A stretch of DNA of 10,240 bases from CALAED01 sp937891035 (GCA_035642125.1 DASQSZ010000426.1:1-10240), one strand, 5' to 3'. Shown: positions 1 to 6,772, numbered from the stretch's first letter. Made by a program: numbers and translations. The notes: generated by a model not told the origin, from the sequence alone.

Positions 1-1
1 A

Positions 2-532
2 CGGCTCGCCTACGTGGACGGCGTGGGCAAAGATCGTGAGTTGTACGTCACCGCCATCGATTCCCCCTCGCCGCGCCGGGTCACCAACTCAGCGTCCGTG
101 GTGGACGATCCTTCCTGGTCACACGATGGCACCCGCCTCGCGTTCTGGAGCGACGAAAGCGGTGAGCGGCAGATCTACACGCTGGAGCTCGACAACCCGA
201 GGACGTGGAGCAAGGTGACGTCGGCGCCCTACGGGGCGGTCGACCCCGAATGGTCTCCGGACGACAACCGCATCACCTACACCCGCAGCGGTGACGGCGA
301 CAACAGCGATATCTGGATCATCGATGCCGCCGGCGGCAACGATCGGCAACTCACCCGCGACCCGGTGCGCGAGATGGATCCCGGCTGGTCGCGCGACGGC
401 AAATGGGTCGTCTTCGTCCGCGGGCCGGTCTCGACCCCACGCGTCTACGCCATCCCGGCCGACAGCGGAGGAGACGCCCGCGCGCTCACCCCCGAATCCC
501 CCGCCATCGGCCACCCCAACTGGTCCTTCTAG
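2..532 (+). CDS. TolB/PD40 beta-propeller protein, C-terminal part
   Basis: The frame is open from the first bases of the window and ends at TAG 530-532, so the 5' end lies outside; the GTG at 14 is internal. The visible 176 residues are a run of PD40 (WD40-like, TolB-type) blades. Each contains an Asp-Pro-x-Trp-Ser-x-Asp-Gly core followed by a hydrophobic strand: DPSWSHDGTRLAFWS, DPEWSPDDNRITYTR, DPGWSRDGKWVVFVR, and a final HPNWSF that closes the propeller. Such propellers serve as protein- or ligand-binding platforms, and in actinomycetes they are usually secreted or the extracellular part of a membrane protein. The N-terminal part that would tell (signal peptide, kinase or peptidase domain) is missing, so the role is unknown. 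The gene converges on the Clp-N gene across a 145-bp gap. Confidence 0.85.
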   Translation, partial: RLAYVDGVGKDRELYVTAIDSPSPRRVTNSASVVDDPSWSHDGTRLAFWSDESGERQIYTLELDNPRTWSKVTSAPYGAVDPEWSPDDNRITYTRSGDGDNSDIWIIDAAGGNDRQLTRDPVREMDPGWSRDGKWVVFVRGPVSTPRVYAIPADSGGDARALTPESPAIGHPNWSF

Positions 533-677
533 CCGGGTGTTGGCGGCCCATGGTCGCACGAGATGTTTCGGCTTTCGGTCACGGCCCGAGTATGCCGCTG
601 GCGACGGACATTTCCGCCGTTCACCGGGCCAGCGGACCGCCGGGCGGACGGTCGGGCGAGGCGGCGAGGCGGCGAGG

Positions 678-1712
678 TCAGGCCGTTCGAGTGGCGTCGC
701 CGTCCGGCTCGATGCCGTGCCGCCGCAGCAGCGCCCTGAGCCGTACGACCTCGTCCCTGAGCCGTTCGTATTCGTCGAAGAGATTGCCGAGCCCATCCCG
801 CAGCACGTCGACTGGCGGGTGGCCGCCCCGCATGATCCGCATGACCTCTTCGACGAGACCGGCGAGATCGACGCCCAGCTTGACCAGGATCTGCGCGGCC
901 AGCCCCTCCCCCTCCCGGACCAGCGCGAGCAGCACGTGCTCGGTGCCGACATAACCGTGCGACAGCCGCCGCGCCTCACGTTCCGACAGCGCGAGCACCT
1001 TCTTGGCGCGCGGGGTGAACGGCGGCGTCGCCGGGGAAGTCGCCGTGGCGGTCGTCGGGTCGGTCTCCGTGGCCGCCGGCTCCTCGCCCCTGCCGACGAT
1101 CGTCTCGATCTCACGGCGGACCGCGTCGGCGTCGACGTTCAGCCGGGTCAGGGCCAGGGCCGCGACCCCCTCCCCCTCGCGGACCAGCCCAAGGAGGAGG
1201 TGCTCGGTGCCGACATAGCCGTGCCCGAGCCCGCGCGCCTCTTCCCTCGCCAGCTCCACGCTGCGTCGCTCTCGTGGTGTACGGCACGGCTCCTGCTCAC
1301 CCCAGAGCCTGCTGATGCCGATCTTCTTGCGCATCCCCGCCTCCTTGTAGCGGCTGCTCCGGGCGCCGATCCACAACGCGGCGTCCCGCTGGCTCAGCGA
1401 ACCCGCGGACAGCCCTTGAACGAGGTCGCGCAAAGCCGCCGGCCGGTCGATCACCAGCTCGCGGCCGTTCAGCGCCAGCAACTGCAACGTCGCGACGACC
1501 GCGACCTCGGCGTTGCGCTGGGCCAGCGGGCGGTGGTGGAGCAGTGCTCGCAACAGCCGGGCGGCCGCTTCCTCCGGCGGGCCATCGCAGCGCGCCATGC
1601 GTACGGCCCGCGCAGCCACGTCCAAGTCGATGAGCTCGAGCACCTCCGCGGGATCGAGCTCGAGCACCCGCGTCGCGACGACGACGAGGTCGGGCACCTC
1701 GATGGGCCTCAC
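678..1712 (-). CDS. Degenerate Doc/Fic-like domain fused to a ClpC-type N-domain
   Basis: 344 aa, GTG start overlapping the upstream RHH stop (GTGA), with a GGAGGGG ribosome site inside that gene. Residues about 1-117 resemble the actinobacterial Doc/Fic toxin fold: a helical stretch with LLRALLHHRPLAQRNAEVAV, then LQLLALNG and a short C-terminal helix. In place of the Fic motif H-P-F-x-D-G-N-K-R it has R61-P-L-A-Q-R-N67-A-E, so the catalytic His and the phosphate-binding residues are gone. Residues 145-295 are a full ClpC N-domain, made of two repeats (about 148-208 and 232-294). Each repeats the GYVGTEH...LVREGEG signature, and they are joined by an Ala/Thr-rich linker. No AAA+ module follows; instead there is a short charged helix (about 309-331), possibly a coiled coil. 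Glu170 and Glu258 match the phosphoarginine-binding glutamates of Bacillus ClpC. Inference: a ClpC-like substrate or adaptor module paired with an RHH regulator. The ClpC-N assignment is firm; the Doc-like assignment is pattern-based. Confidence 0.85.
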   Translation of the reverse strand: MRPIEVPDLVVVATRVLELDPAEVLELIDLDVAARAVRMARCDGPPEEAAARLLRALLHHRPLAQRNAEVAVVATLQLLALNGRELVIDRPAALRDLVQGLSAGSLSQRDAALWIGARSSRYKEAGMRKKIGISRLWGEQEPCRTPRERRSVELAREEARGLGHGYVGTEHLLLGLVREGEGVAALALTRLNVDADAVRREIETIVGRGEEPAATETDPTTATATSPATPPFTPRAKKVLALSEREARRLSHGYVGTEHVLLALVREGEGLAAQILVKLGVDLAGLVEEVMRIMRGGHPPVDVLRDGLGNLFDEYERLRDEVVRLRALLRRHGIEPDGDATRTA

Positions 1713-2020
1713 GCGATCTCACCCCTCCGGGCCTGACCCTCGGCGGATTCGCCCTCGGCACCCGCCCCGGACTGTCCGATCGGCTCGATCGGCTCGATCG
1801 GCTCGTCGCGGAGCAGCCGCAGCGCCTCGGCGTGGCGGGTCAGGTTGTCGTCGAGCAGCCGCAGGAACCGGCGATCCTTCCTGCGGCGCTCGACCAAGTC
1901 GGCGATCGCCTGGCGGGCGACATCCGAGACCGAACGGCCCTCCACCTCGGCGATCAACCGCAGCCGCTCGGCGAGGGCGGGATCGAGCCGGAGCACCATG
2001 TTCTTCGTCTGCTTGGCCAT
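1709..2020 (-). CDS. Ribbon-helix-helix antitoxin-like DNA-binding protein
   Basis: 103 aa. The N-terminal ~45 residues fit a CopG/Arc-type RHH fold: a short strand (KNMVLRLDPALAERLRLIAE) followed by two helices with the turn EGRSVSDVARQAI. A long charged helix follows (about 40-75), then a Pro/Glu repeat (EPI x3, encoded by tandem CGGCTCGATC units) and a disordered tail. The ATG at 2018-2020 has no Shine-Dalgarno sequence and lies three bases from a strong palindrome (2022-2031), which suggests a leaderless, self-repressed transcript. The last codon overlaps the GTG of the Doc/Clp-N gene, so translation is coupled. RHH-Doc pairs are classic toxin-antitoxin modules. Here the partner's catalytic motif is degenerate, so it may be a regulator or adaptor pair rather than a working toxin-antitoxin module. 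Confidence 0.8.
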   Translation of the reverse strand: MAKQTKNMVLRLDPALAERLRLIAEVEGRSVSDVARQAIADLVERRRKDRRFLRLLDDNLTRHAEALRLLRDEPIEPIEPIGQSGAGAEGESAEGQARRGEIA

Positions 2021-2021
2021 A

Positions 2022-2038
2022 GTGATATCACGATATCA
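2022..2038 (-). promoter_or_regulatory. Tandem palindromic operator in front of the RHH gene
   Basis: GTGATATCAC (2022-2031) is a perfect 10-bp palindrome. It is followed directly by a second GATATC core (2032-2037), so the block reads TGATATCA-CGATATCA, two 8-bp half-sites spaced 8 bp apart. It abuts the start codon of the RHH gene and is far more AT-rich than its surroundings, so it may also include the -10 region. RHH repressors typically bind such tandem short sites and repress their own operon. The site is read directly from the sequence; the regulator assignment is inferred from position. Confidence 0.6.
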
Positions 2039-2091
2039 GCCATCGGCCACGTCGCTTCAACCCCGGGCGTCAGCCTGACGTCAGCTCGGCG

Positions 2092-3054
2092 TCAGCTCGG
2101 CATCAGCCCGGCGTCGGAGCACAGGTCGGCGGCGAGTTCACCGACGCGCTCGGCAGCCAGCCCGTGTGCGACGAACCAGGCGCCGATGTTGCGGACGTCC
2201 CGCTCCAGGAACGACCGTCCGCGTGGATTGCCGATCACGTCCACGATCTGCGGCACGTCGATGATGAACAGCTCACCTTCGTGCACGAGCACGTTGAACG
2301 CCGACAGGTCGCCGTGGGTGAAGCCGTCCATGGCCATCAGCGACAGGACGTGTCCCAGCTGCGCCCACAGATCCTCCAACTCGGCGGGCGAGGGACGCAG
2401 CTGCACCAGGCGCGGCGCGGCGGTGCCGTCGGGAGCGCCGATGAACTCCATGAGCAGCTCGGTGCCAAGTATTTGGATCGGGTACGGGACGGCGGCGCCG
2501 GCGCTCCACAACCGGGACAACGCCGCGAACTCGGCGTTCGCCCATTGTCCGGCGATCGCCTGCATGCCGAACGCCGTACGCTTGGCGACGGCTCGATTGA
2601 CTCGCGATTCCTTCACCCGGCGGCCCTCGAGATAACCGGCGTCGCGGTGGAACATGCGGTGCTCGGAGTCGCGATAACGCTTGGCGGCCATCAGCGTGGC
2701 CCGGCCGGTGCCCGGCACGCTCCGCTCGACGAGGAACACGTCGGCCTCTTTGCCGGTCTTGAGTATGCCCAGCTCGGTGTCGACCGCGGCGAGGTCGGTC
2801 ACCAGCCAGTCGGGGTACGGCCGCGGGCCGCGTTCCCCGGCAGTTGACTGGTCCCAGGTCGACCAGCGGTCTCCCTCGGGCGCCGACTCCGGGTCGCGCG
2901 AGGAAGGCGTACGTTCGGCGCGCTCGGCATAGTCCGGATACAGCTGGTCCAGCTTGTGCTCACCGGCGGTGACGCGGCCGCGCCGGTTCTTGCCCCCGGG
3001 AGGGCGGATGCGGGTAAAGCTCTCGCCGTCACCGTCGAAAGAGTGCTTCGGCAC
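2092..3054 (-). CDS. RIO1-family atypical serine protein kinase
   Basis: 320 aa. The GTG start is preceded by CAGGAGA at a suitable distance. The first ~85 residues are polar and probably disordered. The kinase domain covers about 92-310. The nucleotide-binding loop is KTGKEADVF (99-107), the RIO counterpart of STGKEAxVY. Lys125 in MAAKRY is the ATP-anchoring lysine. The catalytic loop is HGDLSAFNVL (247-256, with Asp249 and Asn254), and the metal-binding Asp266 lies in IIDVPQ, the RIO replacement for DFG. Activation and substrate loops are missing, as expected for RIO kinases. In archaea and eukaryotes RIO1 acts in small-subunit ribosome maturation; the bacterial homologues have no settled role. 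All key residues are present, so activity is expected. It stands between two operons on the same strand. Confidence 0.92.
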   Translation of the reverse strand: MPKHSFDGDGESFTRIRPPGGKNRRGRVTAGEHKLDQLYPDYAERAERTPSSRDPESAPEGDRWSTWDQSTAGERGPRPYPDWLVTDLAAVDTELGILKTGKEADVFLVERSVPGTGRATLMAAKRYRDSEHRMFHRDAGYLEGRRVKESRVNRAVAKRTAFGMQAIAGQWANAEFAALSRLWSAGAAVPYPIQILGTELLMEFIGAPDGTAAPRLVQLRPSPAELEDLWAQLGHVLSLMAMDGFTHGDLSAFNVLVHEGELFIIDVPQIVDVIGNPRGRSFLERDVRNIGAWFVAHGLAAERVGELAADLCSDAGLMPS

Positions 3055-3114
3055 TGTGGTGGTCTCCTGATCAGGATGCGCCCACCGATCGCGACGACGC
3101 GTACGAACGACGGG

Positions 3115-3186
3115 TCAGCCGGTGGGCCGGACGAAGTGGAAGGCGTCTTGCGCGCACGCAAAGGCGCACCGCGTTTCGGCACTCAT
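3115..3186 (-). CDS. Possible 23-aa leader or small ORF upstream of the RIO kinase
   Basis: On the minus strand an AGGAGG sits 8 nt before an ATG at 3186. This opens a 23-codon frame beginning MSAETRCAFACAQDAFHF and ending ...VRPTG-TGA. Third positions are mostly G or C, but that is expected of any frame in this genome. The stop lies 60 bp before the RIO kinase GTG, so it could be a leader peptide or uORF of that gene, or a separate microprotein. No family is recognised. The near-perfect ribosome site is the main support. Confidence 0.4.
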   Translation of the reverse strand: MSAETRCAFACAQDAFHFVRPTG

Positions 3187-3206
3187 CGGTCACGCCTCCT
3201 TCCACT

Positions 3207-3246
3207 CCGCCGGGGAAACCAGCACCCGGCACGTTCGTGATGCTGG
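3207..3246 (-). terminator. Imperfect hairpin after the M48 protease gene
   Basis: CCAGCA (3219-3224) pairs with TGCTGG (3241-3246), and inside it CACG (3230-3233) pairs with CGTG (3236-3239) around TT, leaving an asymmetric internal loop. Read on the minus strand it is followed by TTTCCCC. It lies about 50 bp after the M48 stop and before the small ORF, so it may end the sigma/protease transcript. The short T-tract keeps confidence low. Confidence 0.35.
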
Positions 3247-3292
3247 ACCGGCACCGGCCCGCCGCGCAACTCATTTATCGCGCCACACCGCG

Positions 3293-5659
3293 TCACGTCG
3301 GCGGCGGTATGAACGTGGGTGGGTTAAACACGTCACGGCGTTCGAGGCAGCGCAGCTGTTCGTCGAGCCGGCGCTCCCGGTCCGCGGCGTCGCTCGGCAT
3401 GGCGACGGGCTCCTTCAGGCAGTCCGTGATCGGAGCGGGCAGCCCGGGTCGTGGCGGGCAGTACGGCGCGCCGCCGGACGGTTCAAGACAGGAGGACGGC
3501 CGGGTCGGGTAGGTGAAGGGGTTGGTCAAGGGGGCTCCTGTGCCGCCCGGGCCCCCCACGCCCCCCGGCGCCACCCGGCCGGGGGCCGTGCCGGGGTCGT
3601 CGCCGGGCGAGAAGTCCACGAAGGCGATCACCATGAACACGGCGATCGCCGCCACCATGGAAACGATGGTGACCTTCGACCAGCGCCGGGGCTCGGCGCC
3701 ATGTGCCGCGGCGGCGTCGTCGACGCCGTTGCCGCCATTGTCGGGGTCGATGCGCAGGACATCGGTCTCCGGCGGGGCTGCTCCCCCGTTCTCGGCGTCG
3801 GCCGGGGAGGGGGCGCCTGGCATGGCGGAGACGGTGGGGATGGCCTCGATGCTGAGCTGGACCCTGTCGTAGCTCAGATTGAGCCCGGCAAGATGGTCTT
3901 GCAGGTAGTGCACGCGTCCCCCGATCGCCTCGGCGACCAGTTGGGGGATCTTCGCGATGTCGGGGTCGTGGGGCTCGAGTCGGCTGGGGCCGGTCCAGGA
4001 GATCTTCCACTCGGCGTACCTGGTGGACGTGGTGACCAAGGCATGCTGGATGAAGACGCACAGGGCCTCGCGCAGCCGGGCTTCGGCGGCTGCGTGCGCG
4101 TTGTTCCCGGGGAGCCGCGCCCCATCAGGCGCCGGCATGTCGGGCGGGGACGCGAGCGCGGCGAGTTCGCCGGCCAGGCCCTGCCCGTGTCCGCCCTCCA
4201 GCAGCTTCAAGACCACAGCCAGGGTCGGCCGCGTGGGGCTGAACCCCAGCCGCGCGGAGATGAGACGGGTGGCCACGACGAGCTGTCTCGCGAGCAGGGT
4301 GGCCTGAGCCTCGGCCGTGTGCTCGCGCCACTCTTCCCAGGGGAGGATGATCGGTGCGGGAGAGCCGGCGGGGAACATCCGGCGGGCGGCCCGGACCAGG
4401 AGCGGCTCGAGGTCGTCGAGCAGCCGGTTCCGGGTGATCACTGGGTCGCCGCCGACGTCGTTGGCCATAGGGTTGCCGTCCCTACGGTCGCTGCCCGTAC
4501 GACCGCTGCCGCTACGGTCGCCGCCGCTACGGTCGCCGCCCGCACGGTCGTCGAGTTCGAGGTGGCGGAGCCGTTCGGCCAGGCACGGATGGGAGTCGAA
4601 CCGCTGGGCCGGCCGTTCGAGCGCCGACCGGATGAACCCGTCAAGCACGATCCGCCGATAGCCCTCATCGGTGATCATCTGGTGGAAGGCGCTGAAGGGC
4701 TGGTCGGGCACGCGGCCTTGTCTGCGCATCGGGTTCAGATACCGCAGACGGAAGTCTTCCCAGGCCGCAGGCGCGGCGTGGACGACCCTCAGCGCTTCGG
4801 CGGTGACCTCTCCGCCGGTGATCTGTGCGGCCCTGGCGTCGGCGTGGAGTTCTTGGCGGCGGGCGACGGCGGTCGAGATCCGCAGATACAGGTGTGCGTA
4901 GCGGGCGAACAGCCACCCGAACATGACCGCGTAGCCCCTGGCCATCGCGTGGTTGTATCGGACCTCGGCGATGTGGGTGAGCTGGGTCAGCGTTTCCCGT
5001 ACGGCCGTTCTCCCCCGGTAGGTGACCGCCCCCAGGCGGGTGTCGTTGCGACTGTAATGGCCCAGCTCGTGGCACAGCACCGAGCGCAGCTGGTCTTCCG
5101 ATAGCGCGGCCAGTAGCGGGATGCCGATGTCCAGAGTGCGGGTCCCGCCTATCAGACCGAGGAAGCGTGTGTCCTCCCGTACGGTCGCGTTGACTTCCGC
5201 AGTCAGGTGCAGCTGAGCCGGGGCCTCGGTGCCGACCTTCTCGGCGAGTTCGGTCACCATCGGCCACAGCCTGCGGCCGGCCCACAATGCCAGGTCGGTC
5301 CGCCCGTCCCCCTCGTCCTCGTCTCCCTCGTCTCCCTCGTCCCGCGTCCCTTCCTCCTGGCCCACGGGCACTTTCGGTACGGCGATGTCGACGTCGGGGC
5401 TGTCGAGGTCGAATGCGGGCCGGCTAACGGCCAGTAACCCTCGCAGCACCCCCCACACCAAGGGGATCAGACCGGCCAAGAGTAAGGGCGCGGAGCCGGG
5501 GAACGCGGCGCCTTGGTCGCCACCGGCGGAGACGAAGAGATAGGTCAGGTAAACCGCGCCCACGATGCCCGCCAGGCCGAAGGCCACCACGGCCAGCGCG
5601 AGGAGATAGAAGCCCATCATCAAGATCAGCGCCACCGCGGCGCGCACCGACGTCGTCAC
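3293..5659 (-). CDS. Membrane-anchored M48-family zinc metalloprotease with C-terminal extension
   Basis: 788 aa from a GTG at 5659 that overlaps the sigma-factor stop (GTGA), with a GAGAGGGAG ribosome site. The frame is open further upstream but only as a shadow of the sigma gene. Hydrophobic segments lie at about 8-43 and 57-78, then an acidic linker (105-119). The catalytic motif HELGH (H197, E198, H201) comes next, and the third zinc ligand is probably E270 in RQELHADARA, the M48 ExxxD motif. A pentapeptide repeat (371-395) links to a helical region. A second membrane segment at about 662-682 is followed by a Pro/Gly-rich tail with four Cys (724, 734, 747, 771). M48 peptidases (HtpX, Ste24) usually act in membrane-protein quality control. 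Coupling to a sigma factor suggests protease levels are tied to its regulon. The large C-terminal extension is unlike HtpX and its role is unknown. Confidence 0.88.
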   Translation of the reverse strand: MTTSVRAAVALILMMGFYLLALAVVAFGLAGIVGAVYLTYLFVSAGGDQGAAFPGSAPLLLAGLIPLVWGVLRGLLAVSRPAFDLDSPDVDIAVPKVPVGQEEGTRDEGDEGDEDEGDGRTDLALWAGRRLWPMVTELAEKVGTEAPAQLHLTAEVNATVREDTRFLGLIGGTRTLDIGIPLLAALSEDQLRSVLCHELGHYSRNDTRLGAVTYRGRTAVRETLTQLTHIAEVRYNHAMARGYAVMFGWLFARYAHLYLRISTAVARRQELHADARAAQITGGEVTAEALRVVHAAPAAWEDFRLRYLNPMRRQGRVPDQPFSAFHQMITDEGYRRIVLDGFIRSALERPAQRFDSHPCLAERLRHLELDDRAGGDRSGGDRSGSGRTGSDRRDGNPMANDVGGDPVITRNRLLDDLEPLLVRAARRMFPAGSPAPIILPWEEWREHTAEAQATLLARQLVVATRLISARLGFSPTRPTLAVVLKLLEGGHGQGLAGELAALASPPDMPAPDGARLPGNNAHAAAEARLREALCVFIQHALVTTSTRYAEWKISWTGPSRLEPHDPDIAKIPQLVAEAIGGRVHYLQDHLAGLNLSYDRVQLSIEAIPTVSAMPGAPSPADAENGGAAPPETDVLRIDPDNGGNGVDDAAAAHGAEPRRWSKVTIVSMVAAIAVFMVIAFVDFSPGDDPGTAPGRVAPGGVGGPGGTGAPLTNPFTYPTRPSSCLEPSGGAPYCPPRPGLPAPITDCLKEPVAMPSDAADRERRLDEQLRCLERRDVFNPPTFIPPPT
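4483..4542 (-). repeat. Four 15-bp units inside the M48 gene
   Basis: Four consecutive 15-bp units beginning TAC (4483-4497, 4498-4512, 4513-4527, 4528-4542), of the form TACGGTCGCCGCCGC with a few substitutions, plus a partial fifth unit. They encode the pentapeptide D-R-S-G-G and variants in the linker after the protease domain, and are probably variable in copy number between strains. Confidence 0.8.
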
Positions 5660-6486
5660 CGCTGGTCTCCCTCTCGCCGGCCCGGTATCCGCTGGGCGAT
5701 CATCTGTCCGATCCGTTCGCGGGCCCGCCCGTCGGCACGGCTTCCCCTGGCCAGCCACGCGGTGGCGGCCAGCAGCCTGGCCGCCACCGGGTCGGCCACG
5801 GCGGCCCGCATGCCGGCCGGGGCTCGCCGAGGAGCGGGTACGAGCTTGTCGCCCGGCTCGGTCGGCGCGGTCAGCAATGGCGCCACCCCGAGCGTCCGCC
5901 GGAGGGCGCCGAGCGCGACGCGCAGGCTTCCGGCGACGGTGACGCGCTTGATGCCCAGCGCCGCAGCGATCTCCCGCTGCGTCATGTCGCACAGGTAGTA
6001 CATGACGATCACCTCGCGTTGGCGCCGGGGCAGCTTCCCGACCGCGCGCATCACCAGCGCGAACTCCGCTTTTTCCTCCGGCAGCATGCCGGGCGGCAGC
6101 GGCACCTCCAGCATGCGCTTCACCTCTTTGTCGCGACGCTTCTTGGCACGCTGAGCGGCATTGGCCAGCTCGCGCGACATCACCTTGACCGCCCACGCCC
6201 ACGGCGCCCCGATCCGCTCCCAATGGTTGTACGCCTTGACGTAGGTGTCGGCTATGGCCTGTTCAGCCCGATCCCGGTCACCGCCAAGCATGATCGCCCG
6301 GGCGAGCAGAGCGTCGAAGGTACGCTCGTAGAACTCCTCGAACGTCGCGTACTTACCAAGGCCGCCGCCGCTGCTGCCGTCGCGACCGACGCGACCGACG
6401 CGACCGACGCAGCCGTCGCCGTCGCCACGGCCGTCTTGGTCGCCATGACCGTCGCCGCCGGCCGGCGCCGTACGCGGATCGCTCAT
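5656..6486 (-). CDS. ECF-like RNA polymerase sigma factor
   Basis: 276 aa from the ATG at 6486, which has GGGGGAAG upstream and overlaps the stop of the small gene before it (ATGA). The frame runs on upstream, but the overlap and ribosome site favour this start. Residues 1-46 are Gly/Asp-rich and include a VGR repeat from three 9-bp units. The sigma-2 region (about 48-118) contains FEEFYERTFDALLARAIMLG and DRAEQAIADTYVKAYNHW. The sigma-4 region (about 143-199) contains LPRRQREVIVMYYLCDMTQ followed by the helix-turn-helix REIAAALGIKRVTVAGSLR. The region between them is short, as in ECF sigma factors. A C-terminal tail of about 75 residues follows. No anti-sigma gene is visible; the next gene encodes the M48 membrane protease. 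Inference: the sigma factor drives its own operon in response to an envelope signal. Confidence 0.9.
   Translation of the reverse strand: MSDPRTAPAGGDGHGDQDGRGDGDGCVGRVGRVGRDGSSGGGLGKYATFEEFYERTFDALLARAIMLGGDRDRAEQAIADTYVKAYNHWERIGAPWAWAVKVMSRELANAAQRAKKRRDKEVKRMLEVPLPPGMLPEEKAEFALVMRAVGKLPRRQREVIVMYYLCDMTQREIAAALGIKRVTVAGSLRVALGALRRTLGVAPLLTAPTEPGDKLVPAPRRAPAGMRAAVADPVAARLLAATAWLARGSRADGRARERIGQMIAQRIPGRREGDQR
6382..6408 (-). repeat. Three perfect 9-bp units in the sigma-factor N-terminus
   Basis: GCGACCGAC occurs three times in tandem (6382-6390, 6391-6399, 6400-6408). It encodes the V-G-R tripeptide repeat of the low-complexity N-terminus. The repeats keep the reading frame. Confidence 0.8.
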
Positions 6487-6623
6487 CGCTTCCCCCGCCG
6501 GTGCCGTACGGCCGGGCGCTCGTCGCGCGCAGCGCGGCCGTGAATTCGCAGCCATGTCTCCCCCAACCTGAACATGCCCCTGACCACGCCGATGATCAAT
6601 GCCCAAACCACTGGATCGTCCAC
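6483..6623 (-). CDS. 46-aa microprotein coupled to the sigma factor
   Basis: A GTG at 6623, preceded by GGAG with a 7-nt gap, opens a 46-codon frame whose TGA overlaps the sigma-factor ATG (ATGA). The start of the product is VDDPVVWALIIGVVRGMFRL: a hydrophobic helix of about 18 residues, too short and interrupted for certain membrane insertion. A basic tail ends in RHRRGKR. The frame is open further upstream to 6842, but there it would overlap the divergent gene's start and lacks a ribosome site, so the short form is preferred. No family is recognised. Its place at the head of the operon suggests a small regulator, or a leader ORF that sets sigma-factor translation. Confidence 0.55.
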   Translation of the reverse strand: MDDPVVWALIIGVVRGMFRLGETWLRIHGRAARDERPAVRHRRGKR

Positions 6624-6758
6624 GCCCTGTCTCCGTCCCTGCCGGGCCCCGGTAGCACGGCCGCTCCGCGAGCCTTCACCAATACGAAGCGTGGGGGCGG
6701 CAAAGTGTTGGGTGGCGAACTGAGGTTCTTCACCGGGTTGTTCTCGGCCCTCAGGCGA

Positions 6759-6772
6759 CATATGACCATATG
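6759..6772. promoter_or_regulatory. Paired CATATG palindromes in the divergent promoter region
   Basis: CATATG occurs twice, at 6759-6764 and 6767-6772, separated by AC. It lies in the 217-bp divergent gap between the microprotein/sigma operon (-) and the PLP-enzyme gene (+). The block is AT-rich compared with its surroundings and symmetric, so it could serve as an operator or as overlapping -10 elements. No convincing -35 box was found on either strand. Confidence 0.35.

Noticed and set aside
533..677. Possible terminator between the convergent propeller and Clp-N genes
   Set aside because: The region is GC-rich with several short partial inverted repeats, but no hairpin with a usable loop and T-tract could be made out.
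2061..2091. CGTCA-GCC-TGACG hairpin and CGTCAGCTCGG direct repeats after the RIO kinase gene
   Set aside because: The stem has only five pairs, with no T-tract, and part of the repetition extends into the end of the kinase gene. It is too weak to call a terminator.
3071..3274. Minus-strand 67-codon frame between the M48 and RIO genes
   Set aside because: No ribosome site and Arg/Ser-rich composition. It overlaps the better-supported 23-codon frame in another phase.
5660..6223. Upstream extension of the M48 reading frame into the sigma-factor gene
   Set aside because: This stretch is Arg/Ala/Gly-rich shadow sequence opposite the sigma-factor frame. The GTG at 5659, with its own ribosome site and a GTGA overlap, begins a clear membrane segment.
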